From assembly GCF_900143285.1 (NCBI RefSeq), contig NZ_FRDN01000005.1, positions 219,362 to 283,361 of the forward strand: DNA of 64,000 nt, in the 5' to 3' direction. Below, piece after piece: positions 8,929-17,510 of the stretch. The first letter of the stretch is position 1; each line of letters opens with the position of its first letter. Source of the DNA: Desulfitobacterium chlororespirans DSM 11544. Lineage in GTDB: Bacteria; Bacillota; Desulfitobacteriia; Desulfitobacteriales; Desulfitobacteriaceae. A model generated the notes under the pieces. The model saw only the letters and a list, made by a program, of their open reading frames with translations. It was not told where the DNA came from and made no database searches. The translations under genes and the position numbers were made by a program.

Positions 8929-9573
8929 TCAGCTGGTCATAGGGACAAAATAGATCAGGATCATAAGAAAGTGGATCAGAGTCCCGGCGGCAATAAAGAT
9001 ATGGAAGATTTCGTGAAAGCCAAGATGAAGGCGGGGTATCCGCAGGATTTTGGCAGCATAGATAACAGCTCCCAAAGTATACATCACGCCGCCGGCCACC
9101 ATCATGATCAAGGCACCCAAGGGGAGGTTATGGACCAGCTGCACGATGGGCACCAGGGCGATCCAGCCCAGGGTTACATAGAAAGCTGTGGATACATAAC
9201 GCGGCGCATTGATAAACCATATCTTTAAAACGATTCCGATCACAGCCAGGGTCCAGACAGCGATGAGCATGACCCAACGCCAGACTCCTTCCAAGCCATA
9301 GTAAAAGACGGGTGTATAGGAACCGCCAATAAGTACATAGATCATCATATGGTCGATTTTGCGTAAAGCAAGCTCTTTTTTGGGAGTGGTCCGCAGGGCA
9401 TGATAGAGTGAACTGGTTCCATACAAAGCAATAACGCTTATCCCGTAGATGGTCATGGTAATGACCTTGGAGAGACTTCCATAGGATAGGAGTATTAGGG
9501 AAACGAGCCCAAACCAGGCGGCAATGAAGGGGATAAAATGAGTCAGGGTATTCATGGGTTCTTTAATTCGCAT
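8929..9573 (-). CDS. trhA: hemolysin III family membrane protein (PAQR/TrhA)
   Basis: A 214-residue protein with seven predicted membrane helices and the PAQR superfamily histidine/aspartate set: SSLYHAL near residue 57, KIDHMMIY near 76, and the final FHEIFHIFIAAGTLIHF (His pair). These residues bind zinc in eukaryotic adiponectin receptors. Bacterial TrhA/YqfA proteins influence membrane energetics and fluidity, and the name hemolysin III is historical. The start ATG at 9573 is preceded on the minus strand by AAGGAGG. It is convergent with the flavodiiron gene and divergent from the PspC-domain gene. Confidence 0.87.
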   Translation of the reverse strand: MRIKEPMNTLTHFIPFIAAWFGLVSLILLSYGSLSKVITMTIYGISVIALYGTSSLYHALRTTPKKELALRKIDHMMIYVLIGGSYTPVFYYGLEGVWRWVMLIAVWTLAVIGIVLKIWFINAPRYVSTAFYVTLGWIALVPIVQLVHNLPLGALIMMVAGGVMYTLGAVIYAAKILRIPRLHLGFHEIFHIFIAAGTLIHFLMILIYFVPMTS

Positions 9574-9791
9574 AGAAGGCCTCCTTATCTAAAAGCGGTA
9601 CGGCTGGCAATAAGTGATACTATAATTTTAACCATATCCTGGTGAGAACGCAATACCTGTAGCACAACAGGAAGTATTCTCTTCATAAGATGTTCTGCCC
9701 ATAATGAAAGATTTTATGAGCGAGCTGAAACAATTAGGGAGTGCTTTCCGTAATAAAGGTGTAACGATAAATAAACCTCGGAGGGATGAGC

Positions 9792-10250
9792 ATGACAGAT
9801 AAATTATACCGCTCAGAAACAGATAAAAAAGTGGGTGGAGTCTGTGGGGGACTTGCGGATTACTTTGATATTGACTCTACCTTAATTCGTTTGGTTGTCC
9901 TCCTGACCTTCTTCATGGGAGGTGTTGGCTTCTTCCTCTATATCATTGCCTGGGCGGTGATCCCCGTCAATCCGGGCTATAGGGCAGGAGGAGGTTATCA
10001 CCATGGTGGAACGGTGGTGGATGAGATGAAAGAAAGTGTTCAGGATATCGGCAGCTCTGCGCAAAGCTTCGCCCAGGACTTGAGGACAGCCAACCCATCC
10101 CAGAGAAAACGGTATATAGGAATCGGCTTAATGATTCTGGGAGCCATTTTTCTCCTGGATCAATGGTTTCCCCATTTCTTTGCCTGGGGGAAAATGTGGC
10201 CCCTCATTTTGATCATCATCGGTATTGGGATTATCATAAGGAGGGATTAA
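9792..10250 (+). CDS. PspC-domain envelope stress protein
   Basis: A 152-residue protein. The N-terminal PspC domain (residues 1-60) has [20 protein letters not shown] and a membrane segment [22 protein letters not shown] polar linker follows, then a C-terminal LiaI/LiaF-type membrane region (about 112-150, ending in basic RRD). PspC domains take part in envelope stress systems. ATG 9792 is chosen because GGAGGG (9780-9785) is six bases upstream; ATG 9786 is too close. The stop is one base before the downstream ATG, so translation is coupled. The pair resembles liaF-type stress modules without visible liaRS genes. Confidence 0.8.
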   Translation: MTDKLYRSETDKKVGGVCGGLADYFDIDSTLIRLVVLLTFFMGGVGFFLYIIAWAVIPVNPGYRAGGGYHHGGTVVDEMKESVQDIGSSAQSFAQDLRTANPSQRKRYIGIGLMILGAIFLLDQWFPHFFAWGKMWPLILIIIGIGIIIRRD

Positions 10251-10251
10251 G

Positions 10252-11214
10252 ATGCGCCGAGCTGTGGACTCCGTGTTTAAAGGGATATTCTTGATTCTGC
10301 TGGGGATTGTTTTTTTTGCTAATATGTATGGCTTTCTGCCGTGGAACTTTTGGAGCAATGTTCTTGATCTTTGGCCTTTGCTTTTGATCTTCGCAGGGCT
10401 GGCCTTGTTCTTCAACAAACGCATTCCTTTCAGCGCTGTTCTGGTGGCGTTTTTGATCGGGCTTGTGGGCTATTCCCTGGTTTGGGGAAGCCCCGTGTCG
10501 GATCGATGGCTCCCGGGTGCTCATGGCTCAGGTCAGGCCCTGGAACTCGCCGCCCCTTTAGACCCTCAGGTAGAGAAAGCCAGGCTCACCCTGAACTTGG
10601 GGGGAGTGGCTATGAGTGTCCAGGGGGTCGATGGGCGGTCTGAGCCGGGCCAATTGGCTAAAGGAACTTATGAATGGAACGGCAGCGCCAATTACGGTCC
10701 TCCTGAGTTTAACTATAAAACCGATGGAGACACCACGAGGCTGGAGTTCAATTCGGAAAAAAGGACCCGTTCCGGTGAGAATAAGCTGCTGCTCAATCTC
10801 TCCGATCAAGTACACTATACCAAAGTGGAGCTCAATGCAGGAGCCGTTCAAGGGGCCATGGACTTCAGCCGGCTGCAGATTGAAGACCTGGACATCAGCA
10901 CCGGCGCCAGCGATATTGAGCTGAGGTTCGGTGATACGGGTGGCCGGACCAAGCTGGATCTCAGTACCGGTGCCACAAAGCTCAACCTTATCGTGCCGGA
11001 GGGCGTAGGTTTAAAGATCAATATGAGCGGCATTGCCAGTGAAACGAATTTTGCCGGAGACGGTTTAATCCTGAGCTCACAGGATTGGGTAAGTCCCAAT
11101 TATGAAGGGGCCAGGACAAAGATTGATATGGATATCTCCATGGCTGCCGGCAAGATTAACCTGGAACGCCTTCCAGCTCCCATACAATCTAATGGGAATA
11201 CCCAATCACTGTAA
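10252..11214 (+). CDS. LiaF-like / toast-rack domain membrane protein
   Basis: A 320-residue protein. Residues 1-70 form a LiaI-LiaF-like transmembrane region (FLILLGIVFFANMYGFLP, then LLLIFAGLALFF and a third segment to about 80). From about 100 onward is a beta-rich region with repeated strands (LDISTGASDIELRFGDTG, LDLSTGATKLNLIVPEG, INMSGIASETNF) typical of adhesin-like toast-rack or DUF2154 domains. In B. subtilis LiaF inhibits the LiaRS system; here the partner is unknown. The start ATG 10252 follows AAGGAGGG and abuts the PspC-domain gene. Confidence 0.75.
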   Translation: MRRAVDSVFKGIFLILLGIVFFANMYGFLPWNFWSNVLDLWPLLLIFAGLALFFNKRIPFSAVLVAFLIGLVGYSLVWGSPVSDRWLPGAHGSGQALELAAPLDPQVEKARLTLNLGGVAMSVQGVDGRSEPGQLAKGTYEWNGSANYGPPEFNYKTDGDTTRLEFNSEKRTRSGENKLLLNLSDQVHYTKVELNAGAVQGAMDFSRLQIEDLDISTGASDIELRFGDTGGRTKLDLSTGATKLNLIVPEGVGLKINMSGIASETNFAGDGLILSSQDWVSPNYEGARTKIDMDISMAAGKINLERLPAPIQSNGNTQSL

Positions 11215-11239
11215 ACGAAAACATGGTAATCGAGATGAT

Positions 11240-11278
11240 CAGAAAAACACACCCCGCTCCCTGGATGGAGCGGGGTGT
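11240..11278 (-). terminator. intrinsic terminator for speD (minus strand)
   Basis: ACACCCCGCTCC (11249-11260) pairs with GGAGCGGGGTGT (11267-11278). Read on the minus strand the hairpin is followed by GTGTTTTTCT, so it terminates speD. On the plus strand it lacks a T-tract but may still stop the LiaF-like transcript. Confidence 0.85.
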
Positions 11279-11310
11279 TGAGCAGCCGGGGCTGTTGAGG
11301 ATGAATCATT

Positions 11311-12141
11311 CTACATTCTCGGCATATTCTTTCCGTAGAAGATCTCAGCCATTTCTTTCTTCAGCCGTTGTTTGATTTTGCGTTTGTCATTGATGGAAAG
11401 TTCTTTTTTGGCGGTGCCAAAGAGATAATTGTCCAGGTCGAAGTCTTTAAGGATCATCTTGGTGTGAAAGATATATTCCTGGAAGACGGTAACATCGATC
11501 ATCTGATAGAGATCCCGGTATTTGCGATCGACATAGTTTTGAATCGAATTGATCTTATGGTCAATGAAGACTTTTTTGCCATCCACATCCCGGGTAAAAC
11601 CACGGACACGATAATCGGCGACGATGATATCCGGGGCGAAGCTTTCGATCAGGAAATTAAGTGCCTTCAATGGAGAAATCTGCCCACAGGTGGAAACATC
11701 GATATCCGCCCGGAAGGTGGAAATCCCGCCGTGGGGATGGCTTTCCGGATAGGTGTGCACGGTGATATGACTTTTATCCAAGTGAGCAACCACCGCATCG
11801 GGGAGAGGCTCTTCCTTATCGGTATAGACAGGATCGAAGGGATGATCATCCGGGTTCTCCGGGCCTAAATGCTCTTCGGCGATGAGCATGGTGACACTGG
11901 CTCCCTGGGGATCGTAATCTTGTTTGGCAATATTTAAAATGTTGGCCCCCACGATACGAGCGACCTCAGTGACAATGCTGGTCAGTCTTTGCGCGTTGTA
12001 TTCTTCGTCAATGTATTGTATATACGCATCCCGGTGTTCCGGAGTTTTGGCATAACATATATCATACATATTAAAACTCAGGGTTTTGGTAAGATTATTG
12101 AACCCGTAAAGTTTCAGCTTCTTGAGCGGTTTTACTTCCAA
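11311..12141 (-). CDS. speD: S-adenosylmethionine decarboxylase proenzyme, E. coli type
   Basis: A 276-residue AdoMet decarboxylase that makes decarboxylated AdoMet, the aminopropyl donor for spermidine. It is of the larger proteobacterial class rather than the short Bacillus/Thermotoga SpeH class. It carries [20 protein letters not shown] and [19 protein letters not shown], then [19 protein letters not shown]. The self-cleavage that creates the pyruvoyl group would occur at the serine of [13 protein letters not shown]. Start: TTG 12141, with AGGAGG at 12151-12156 nine bases upstream. The longer frame reaching back to 12219 would start before this ribosome-binding site. No speE gene is nearby. 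Confidence 0.92.
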   Translation of the reverse strand: MEVKPLKKLKLYGFNNLTKTLSFNMYDICYAKTPEHRDAYIQYIDEEYNAQRLTSIVTEVARIVGANILNIAKQDYDPQGASVTMLIAEEHLGPENPDDHPFDPVYTDKEEPLPDAVVAHLDKSHITVHTYPESHPHGGISTFRADIDVSTCGQISPLKALNFLIESFAPDIIVADYRVRGFTRDVDGKKVFIDHKINSIQNYVDRKYRDLYQMIDVTVFQEYIFHTKMILKDFDLDNYLFGTAKKELSINDKRKIKQRLKKEMAEIFYGKNMPRM

Positions 12142-12306
12142 TGCTGTGTTCCTCCTAGCGGTTTGATTGGTATACTTTACTTCTCTTGCTGTCCCTATAA
12201 AAAATTGGCAATAATCCATCCTTTAGTGAAGAACAAAGGAGGAGAAAAGCTCCTGGGCAAGAATATAAAAGAATATATCGGTGCGCTGTTTTGTATATAA
12301 GGATAC

Positions 12307-12420
12307 TATAATACAAGTTTTCCCCCTAGTATAGCATTATTATTTAATATTTCCAGTGATATTTCCAGTGAGGTTGAAGATAATAGCAGCAGAGTCAACT
12401 GGAAAATAATATTAAGGAGG
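12307..12420 (+). promoter_or_regulatory. sod promoter and leader with 12-bp tandem repeat
   Basis: TATAAT lies at 12307-12312. The leader that follows has a 12-bp unit (ATATTTCCAGTG) repeated in tandem at 12347-12370. An inverted copy, ACTGGAAA, stands near 12398-12405, so TTTCCAG...CTGGAAA can form a hairpin upstream of the ribosome-binding site. No clear -35 hexamer is seen. The arrangement may be an operator or an RNA-level control element. Confidence 0.4.
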
Positions 12421-12427
12421 AAACAAT

Positions 12428-13024
12428 ATGCCATATCAATTACCGGAACTACCCTATGCTTATGACGCTTTGGAGCCCCATTATGACGAAGCTACAGTGC
12501 GACTCCACCACGATATCCATCACAAGGGCTATGTTGATGGATTAAATAACGCGGAGGCTAAGCTGGCCGAAGCCCGTGAAAAGGGAGATTTCGGTCTGGT
12601 CAAGCACTGGGAAAGAGAATTGGCCTTCCATGGCTCCGGACATCTGTTGCACACCTTGTTCTGGACGAACATGACTCCTGACGGCGGCGGCACTCCCGCC
12701 GGCGCTCTGGGAGAAAGAATCAGCCAGGACTTTGGTTCTTTCGAAGCCTTTAAGAAGCAATTCTCCGCCGCCGCTGTGGCCGTCGAAGGCTCCGGCTGGG
12801 CAGTGCTTGTCTGGAATCCTGAATTTAAAAAACTGGAGATTCTGCAAGCCGAAAAGCATCAGAATCTCACCCAGTGGGGAGCGGTACCCCTCCTTACGGT
12901 CGATGTCTGGGAGCATGCCTATTATCTGAAATACCAGAATAAACGGGCGGCCTGGGTCGAGACCTGGTGGAACCTCGTCAACTGGGCGGATGTGTCCCAA
13001 AGATTTGACAAAGCAGCAAAGTAA
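12428..13024 (+). CDS. sodA: superoxide dismutase, Mn/Fe family
   Basis: A 198-residue cytoplasmic enzyme converting superoxide to O2 and H2O2. Metal ligands are visible: LHHDIHHKGYV (first His), FHGSGHLLHTLFW (second His), and DVWEHAYYLKYQNKRAAW (Asp and His). Length is typical of the dimeric Mn/Fe family. Metal preference cannot be decided from the sequence by eye. ATG 12428 follows AAGGAGGAAACA. It is monocistronic, ends at a terminator at 13065, and has an unusual repeat-containing leader. Confidence 0.93.
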   Translation: MPYQLPELPYAYDALEPHYDEATVRLHHDIHHKGYVDGLNNAEAKLAEAREKGDFGLVKHWERELAFHGSGHLLHTLFWTNMTPDGGGTPAGALGERISQDFGSFEAFKKQFSAAAVAVEGSGWAVLVWNPEFKKLEILQAEKHQNLTQWGAVPLLTVDVWEHAYYLKYQNKRAAWVETWWNLVNWADVSQRFDKAAK

Positions 13025-13064
13025 TCTGAGCTGCAACCTGATCAAGAATTAACGAAGACTAAAT

Positions 13065-13103
13065 AGGCTGTGGAAACGATACGTTTTCCACAGCCTGTTT
13101 CTT
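13065..13103 (+). terminator. intrinsic terminator
   Basis: AGGCTGTGGAAACG (13065-13078) pairs with the region ending CCACAGCCT at 13096, followed by GTTTCTTT. It lies between the convergent sod and GGDEF/EAL genes. Confidence 0.88.
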
Positions 13104-13110
13104 TATGATC

Positions 13111-15276
13111 TCATTCCCGCAAGAGGAAGTAGTTGCAATGGGCCTGCTTGGCTTCACGTTTCACCCCGGCGATGCGCTCAGACAGCGTTGCCGGGGTCCA
13201 GGCGGTATGGGGGTAGATGATGAGCCCGGCTAAGGCCAGGCTTAAATCCTGGGCCCCTTGCAGGGCAGAGAGCTGTTCCTGGAAACTGAGCAGAATGGTT
13301 TCGCCCAAGGTTTTGGTGACATTCTGAGTGGTGAGAATGATAAAATCATCTCCGCCCACATGACCAACGAAAGCCAGATCGTCGGCTTTCAGGGAGTCCT
13401 GCATAAGAATTTTCCCCAGAAGCTTAATAATGGAGTCTCCATATTGAAAACCATAAGTGTCGTTAAAGGCCTTGAATTTATTAAGGTCAGCGTAAATCAT
13501 CCCGAAAGCATTGCCGGAGTTTAAGCGCCGTTTAATTTCCTGCTCAATGGCACTATTGCCAGGCAGGCCCGTTAAGGGACTGGCGCCTTGAGCGATTTGC
13601 AGCTGTGTATCAGACATGGCTTTAATTAAGGAGGCCACACGAATCATCCCGATGGGCTTCTGTTGCTGAACGACGACAATTCCATCATAGAGATGGGCGT
13701 CAGGACGCGCCATAGCTAAACTGGAGGCCACCTCGATGGGTGTGGTATCTTCGATCAGCAATTGCTTGTTATTCATAAGGCTGGTGACCGGCCGCTGGCT
13801 ATAAAGACTGACACCAAAGGGGGTGGCTAAGGCCGAATATAAATTATCACGCTGGACGACCCCCAGCAATTCGCCCTTATCCGTAACCCCAACCAGCCAA
13901 ATCTTGGCATGCTCCTCAAAATAGTTTTGCACGGCATTGACCGTGGTCTGCGGTGTTACCAGGGGCAGGGGCTCAAGAATGTGTTGAACGGTTTTTTCGG
14001 AATTAAAGCTCAGCCTTTGCTGTGATTCGACGATTTGGGCCACCGGGGCACTAAGCTCCGGGCGGGTAAAGGAAGGTCTGGCGATGAAATAACCTTGTAC
14101 ATAATCAGCTCCCAGCTGGACAACCGTCCGCATTTCTTCCTGGGTTTCCACTCCTTCAGCGAGAATCCGGCAGCCGATGCGCCGTGAGAAAGTCACAAAG
14201 GTTTCGAAGAGTGCCCATTTGATCGGATCCAAATGAATTCCCTGAATTAAACAACGGTCTATTTTCAGAAAATCAGGATGCAATTCGGCGATGGACTGAA
14301 GGGAAGAATACCCTGCCCCCACATCATCCAGGGCAATGAGATAGCCCTGTTTCCGGTAATGTTCCAAAGCCTCGCGAAAGGTTTCGTAGTTGGCAATAGC
14401 GCTGCGCTCGGTGATCTCCAAGACGACATCGGAGGGAGTTAAACCCTGGGTTTCGAGAAGTCTGCGGGTTTGGCCCGAGGAAAACTCAGGATCGGTGAGA
14501 ACCTGGGGTTCCACATTAAGGAACAGCAATTCTTTGGGGCGAAGAATTTGCGAAGAGTTAAGGATGGCGGTGCGGCGGCAAATCGTTTCGACAGGATAGA
14601 GCTGGCCAATTTTCTCGGCGAAAGGAAAAAGATCGGCGATGCTGGCAAAAGAACTGGGCGGTTTAAGGCGCGCCAAGGCTTCAAAACCGAAGAACTCGCC
14701 GCTTACGACATCCAAAATAGGTTGAAAGGCTGAGCTTAGGTAGGTCTGTGGTTCCTCGAGGAGGCGGTTAACCTCTTCCCGATGAGAAAAATATAAAGGA
14801 TCAGGCTCCGATTTGTTGAGCAGAAAGGCCTCTTTCAAGGCGCCGTATAAGAGATAATCCACACTGCGTCCGGGTTGGGGTTTGCACTCCACCAGCCCCG
14901 CATGGAGGGTAATGGTTTCGTTGACGATCCGCTGGATTCGTTGGTTGATGCGTGACTCTAAGGTGGGCACAAATTCCGGAATAAGCCTGGCAATGCCCCA
15001 GGGAGTGTTTTCGTTAGGTACAAAATAGAATAAAAAATCATCCCCTCCTTGATAATCCAGGAGAACTGTGTGAAAAAGAGGCCGCTGATCATGAAGGGTG
15101 TGTTTCATTTCGGTTAAAACCAGGTCCAGAATCTGAGCGCAGACCCGATAGCCCTGCCTGAATTCGACTTCATGAAATTTGGCAATATCTAAATAGAGCA
15201 CCCATAAGGAATGGCCGCTTTGCAGAAGCTGAGCAAGTTTTTCATGATGAACACCTGAGTTTCTGATCATAGGCAA
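13111..15276 (-). CDS. GGDEF-EAL-CBS-GGDEF cyclic-di-GMP signalling protein
   Basis: A 721-residue cytoplasmic protein with no membrane segment. Order: N-terminal GGDEF-like domain (about 18-165, with YLDIAKFHEVEFRQGYR and YQGGDDF); EAL domain (about 178-420, with GFEALARL, LDDVGAGYSSLQSI and AEGVET); a CBS pair (about 430-560); and a C-terminal GGDEF domain (about 565-720, with YADLNKFKAFNDTYG and GHVGGDDF). EAL domains hydrolyse cyclic di-GMP and GGDEF domains make it. The EAL core keeps the glutamate of the EAL motif, so it may be active. CBS domains usually bind adenine nucleotides, which suggests an energy-state input. The neighbouring phoB gene is divergent, with a Pho box between. Confidence 0.88.
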   Translation of the reverse strand: MPMIRNSGVHHEKLAQLLQSGHSLWVLYLDIAKFHEVEFRQGYRVCAQILDLVLTEMKHTLHDQRPLFHTVLLDYQGGDDFLFYFVPNENTPWGIARLIPEFVPTLESRINQRIQRIVNETITLHAGLVECKPQPGRSVDYLLYGALKEAFLLNKSEPDPLYFSHREEVNRLLEEPQTYLSSAFQPILDVVSGEFFGFEALARLKPPSSFASIADLFPFAEKIGQLYPVETICRRTAILNSSQILRPKELLFLNVEPQVLTDPEFSSGQTRRLLETQGLTPSDVVLEITERSAIANYETFREALEHYRKQGYLIALDDVGAGYSSLQSIAELHPDFLKIDRCLIQGIHLDPIKWALFETFVTFSRRIGCRILAEGVETQEEMRTVVQLGADYVQGYFIARPSFTRPELSAPVAQIVESQQRLSFNSEKTVQHILEPLPLVTPQTTVNAVQNYFEEHAKIWLVGVTDKGELLGVVQRDNLYSALATPFGVSLYSQRPVTSLMNNKQLLIEDTTPIEVASSLAMARPDAHLYDGIVVVQQQKPIGMIRVASLIKAMSDTQLQIAQGASPLTGLPGNSAIEQEIKRRLNSGNAFGMIYADLNKFKAFNDTYGFQYGDSIIKLLGKILMQDSLKADDLAFVGHVGGDDFIILTTQNVTKTLGETILLSFQEQLSALQGAQDLSLALAGLIIYPHTAWTPATLSERIAGVKREAKQAHCNYFLLRE

Positions 15277-15415
15277 GAATCCTTTCCAAGCGATGCTTGC
15301 ATAGTCCGCGTTAATTTAGATTCTAGCGGCAGAACATCAAATTATGGTTAATATTGCGTAAAGACAGAATAAATTTATGGTCATGTTTTTTCATCTCCTG
15401 GACACAAGCGTTTTC

Positions 15416-15454
15416 TTAACCATAACTTAACCTAAGCTTCATCTTGACTTAACA
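15416..15454 (+). promoter_or_regulatory. Pho box upstream of phoB (11-bp phased TTAACA repeats)
   Basis: TTAACC at 15416, TTAACC at 15427, a degenerate TTCATC at 15438 and TTAACA at 15449 are spaced exactly 11 bases apart. This is the arrangement of PhoP-type boxes in Gram-positive bacteria (TTAACA consensus, 11-bp period). It lies 75-113 bases before the PhoB-like regulator gene and implies autoregulation. Confidence 0.75.
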
Positions 15455-15528
15455 AGAAATCATTATGATAAATAGTAAGAATGAAGCGTCCATTGTATCG
15501 AACGTAATAGATTGTCTGGGAGGATACT

Positions 15529-16233
15529 ATGGTAAAAATTTTGCTCGTGGAAGATGATGTGATCATTCAAGAGCTTGTAACCTACAATCTGCAACGTGAG
15601 GGCTATACCGTCATGATCGCCGAAGAAGGGAATGCTGCCTTGCAGTTGTTGACTAAGGAGAAACCGGAGCTGGTGCTTTTGGATGTGATGCTTCCGGGCT
15701 TGGATGGACTGGAAGTGTGCAAGAAGATCCGCGGGAACCAGGAGACGGCAAATCTCCCGATCATTATGCTCAGCGCCCGGGATGAAGTGGCTGATCGGGT
15801 CATCGGCCTGGAACTGGGCGCTGATGATTATGTCACCAAACCGTTCAGTCCCCGGGAACTATTGGCACGGATAAAAGCCCGCTTGAGGGAGGAAAAGCGC
15901 AATTCAACGCCGCCCCCTCTTTCCCTTACCTGGGGTGATTTAGAGATCTGGCCGGAGAGCTATATGGTCACGGTAAAAGGCGAGCATGTCACCCTGACGG
16001 GCAAGGAATTTGAGCTCCTGCATATCTTTATGAAACGCCCCAACCAGGTCTTCAGCAGAGAGTACCTCCTGCAGAAAGTTTGGGGATATACCATCAGCGG
16101 GGATACCAGGACGGTGGATGTTCATATAAGCAACCTGAGGAGTAAACTTAAATCAGTTTCCCCGATTATTGAATCGGTACGGGGGGTTGGCTACCGTTTG
16201 GCTGTAAACTACTCTAAGACCAAAGCTTTCTAA
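15529..16233 (+). CDS. phoB: PhoB/PhoP-like phosphate response regulator
   Basis: A 234-residue OmpR-family response regulator. The receiver domain (1-120) has EDD acidic residues, phospho-acceptor Asp in LVLLDVMLPGLDG (about 53), and the conserved Lys in DDYVTKPFSP. The winged helix-turn-helix domain (about 135-230) includes DTRTVDVHISNLRSKL as recognition region and ends SVRGVGYRL. I assign phosphate control from the phoU gene immediately downstream and the Pho box upstream; the protein alone would only say OmpR family. No PhoR-type membrane sensor kinase is adjacent, which is unusual. ATG 15529 follows GGGAGG. Confidence 0.8.
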   Translation: MVKILLVEDDVIIQELVTYNLQREGYTVMIAEEGNAALQLLTKEKPELVLLDVMLPGLDGLEVCKKIRGNQETANLPIIMLSARDEVADRVIGLELGADDYVTKPFSPRELLARIKARLREEKRNSTPPPLSLTWGDLEIWPESYMVTVKGEHVTLTGKEFELLHIFMKRPNQVFSREYLLQKVWGYTISGDTRTVDVHISNLRSKLKSVSPIIESVRGVGYRLAVNYSKTKAF

Positions 16234-16423
16234 GGAGATTTTTAGGTACTGCAGAGAGTAGGCTGCAGTCATGTTTTTGTGTAAAGATTTGTGTAAAGAT
16301 ATATGTTATAATACATATATTTCTCAAATGCAGACTATGATAAGACGGGATCACTATCCACCGCTGGGCTGGATTGAATATAAGTTTTTAAGGCAATGGC
16401 TTAAAAAAGGAGGCTTTTATAAA

Positions 16424-17083
16424 TTGGCTAACCGGCATATGTTTGACAAATCCTTGGAGGAACTCACTGAAAAGGTATTCGAATTAGGGAAAAAAGTAAA
16501 TTCCCGGGTGGACGCGGCCGTGAAATCCTTGGCTGGTCAGGATTTGGAACTGGCTGATCAAGTGGTTACCGGGGATTTGGAGATTAATGAACTTCAGGCA
16601 GATATTGAAGAGACCTGCATGCTTTTGATTGCTCAGCAACAGCCTTTTGCTAAAGATCTGCGCAAAATCGTGGCGGCTTTTAAAATCTCGATCAATCTGG
16701 AAAGAATCGGCGATTTATCGGTTGATGTGGCCAAACATACTCTGCGCACAGGGAGTCAGGAACTATTGAAACCCTTGGTGGATCTGCCGAGGATGGCCGA
16801 CTTGGTTCAGCAAATGGTGATTAAGGGAATCGAAGCCTACAAAGTGGAAGATGCAGAAGCAGCCAAAGCTATGGCTCTTATGGATGATGAAGTGGACCAC
16901 CTCTATGCCCAAGTCTTCCGTGAATTGATTGTCTTCATGATGGAAGCTCCCCAAACGATTAATCAAGCGACCTACCTCATTTTTGTAGGAAGATTCCTGG
17001 AGCGTATGGGAGATTACTGCACCAATATCGCTGAAGAAGTTGTTTATGTAGAAACCGGTAAACGATCGGATCTTAATCAATAG
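16424..17083 (+). CDS. phoU: phosphate signalling protein PhoU
   Basis: A 219-residue, all-helical protein of two PhoU repeats, each with the metal-binding E(D)xxxD pattern: ITLERIGDLSVDVAKHT-like segment near residue 88 (NLERIGDLSVDVAKHT) and FLERMGDYCTNIAEE near 190. PhoU links Pst transporter state to the phosphate sensor and dampens the Pho response. The start is TTG 16424, ten bases after GGAGG (16409-16413); the open frame continues upstream to 16271 but without a ribosome-binding site. Here phoU follows phoB rather than pstB, its more usual position, and pstSCAB lies about 3 kb downstream. A terminator follows. Confidence 0.9.
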   Translation: MANRHMFDKSLEELTEKVFELGKKVNSRVDAAVKSLAGQDLELADQVVTGDLEINELQADIEETCMLLIAQQQPFAKDLRKIVAAFKISINLERIGDLSVDVAKHTLRTGSQELLKPLVDLPRMADLVQQMVIKGIEAYKVEDAEAAKAMALMDDEVDHLYAQVFRELIVFMMEAPQTINQATYLIFVGRFLERMGDYCTNIAEEVVYVETGKRSDLNQ

Positions 17084-17145
17084 CCAAGCCGTTATTAGGC
17101 CGAATTTTCGTGACTAAGGCATAGCCGTGAATTATAAATAAGGCC

Positions 17146-17192
17146 AAAAGAGAGCGATGATGCCCTGCAAAGGACTGATCCGCTCTCTTTTT
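17146..17192 (+). terminator. intrinsic terminator after phoU
   Basis: AAAAGAGAGCG (17146-17156) pairs with CGCTCTCTTTT (17181-17191), with the T-run included in the stem end. The loop is long (24 bases). Confidence 0.75.
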
Positions 17193-17394
17193 AATGTTTT
17201 GAGGGATAAAAAAATACCGCTAATGACTTAAGCGGTGCGAGGAAGATTCCCCATCTATATAAAAAGTAAGAAGGATGTTGTTGCTATTACTATAACCACA
17301 AATTGTTAAATTTGCATGTTATAAATGTAATAATTATGTAAATTTTAAAGAATATGAAATCAATATTCCAATTATTCCAATTAAAGCTAAATAG

Positions 17395-17435
17395 TTAACA
17401 TAAACTTTACAAAGAAGAAACGAAACTCATACAAT
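17395..17435 (+). promoter_or_regulatory. candidate promoter with two TTAACA-like boxes before the chemoreceptor gene
   Basis: TTAACA at 17395 and TTTACA at 17406 have the 11-bp Pho spacing. The second could also serve as a -35 hexamer, 18 bases before TACAAT (17430-17435). The distance from the last box to the -10 hexamer (24) is close to that at pstS (26). The rest of 17193-17510 is AT-rich with no gene. Confidence 0.4.
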
Positions 17436-17510
17436 CCAATGCTACACTTACCCTGAATCATCAATTTAAGAGGGGATACTCAGGGATAGTTTAGGTGTAG
17501 GGGGTTCAAC

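Noticed and set aside
11368-11868. A 166-codon plus-strand frame opposite speD
   Set aside because: It lies entirely inside the clearly homologous SpeD coding region and has no independent support.
17216-17236. Small hairpin ACCGCT/AGCGGT after the phoU terminator
   Set aside because: It is short with no T-run and no neighbouring gene signal. It is not called as a separate terminator.
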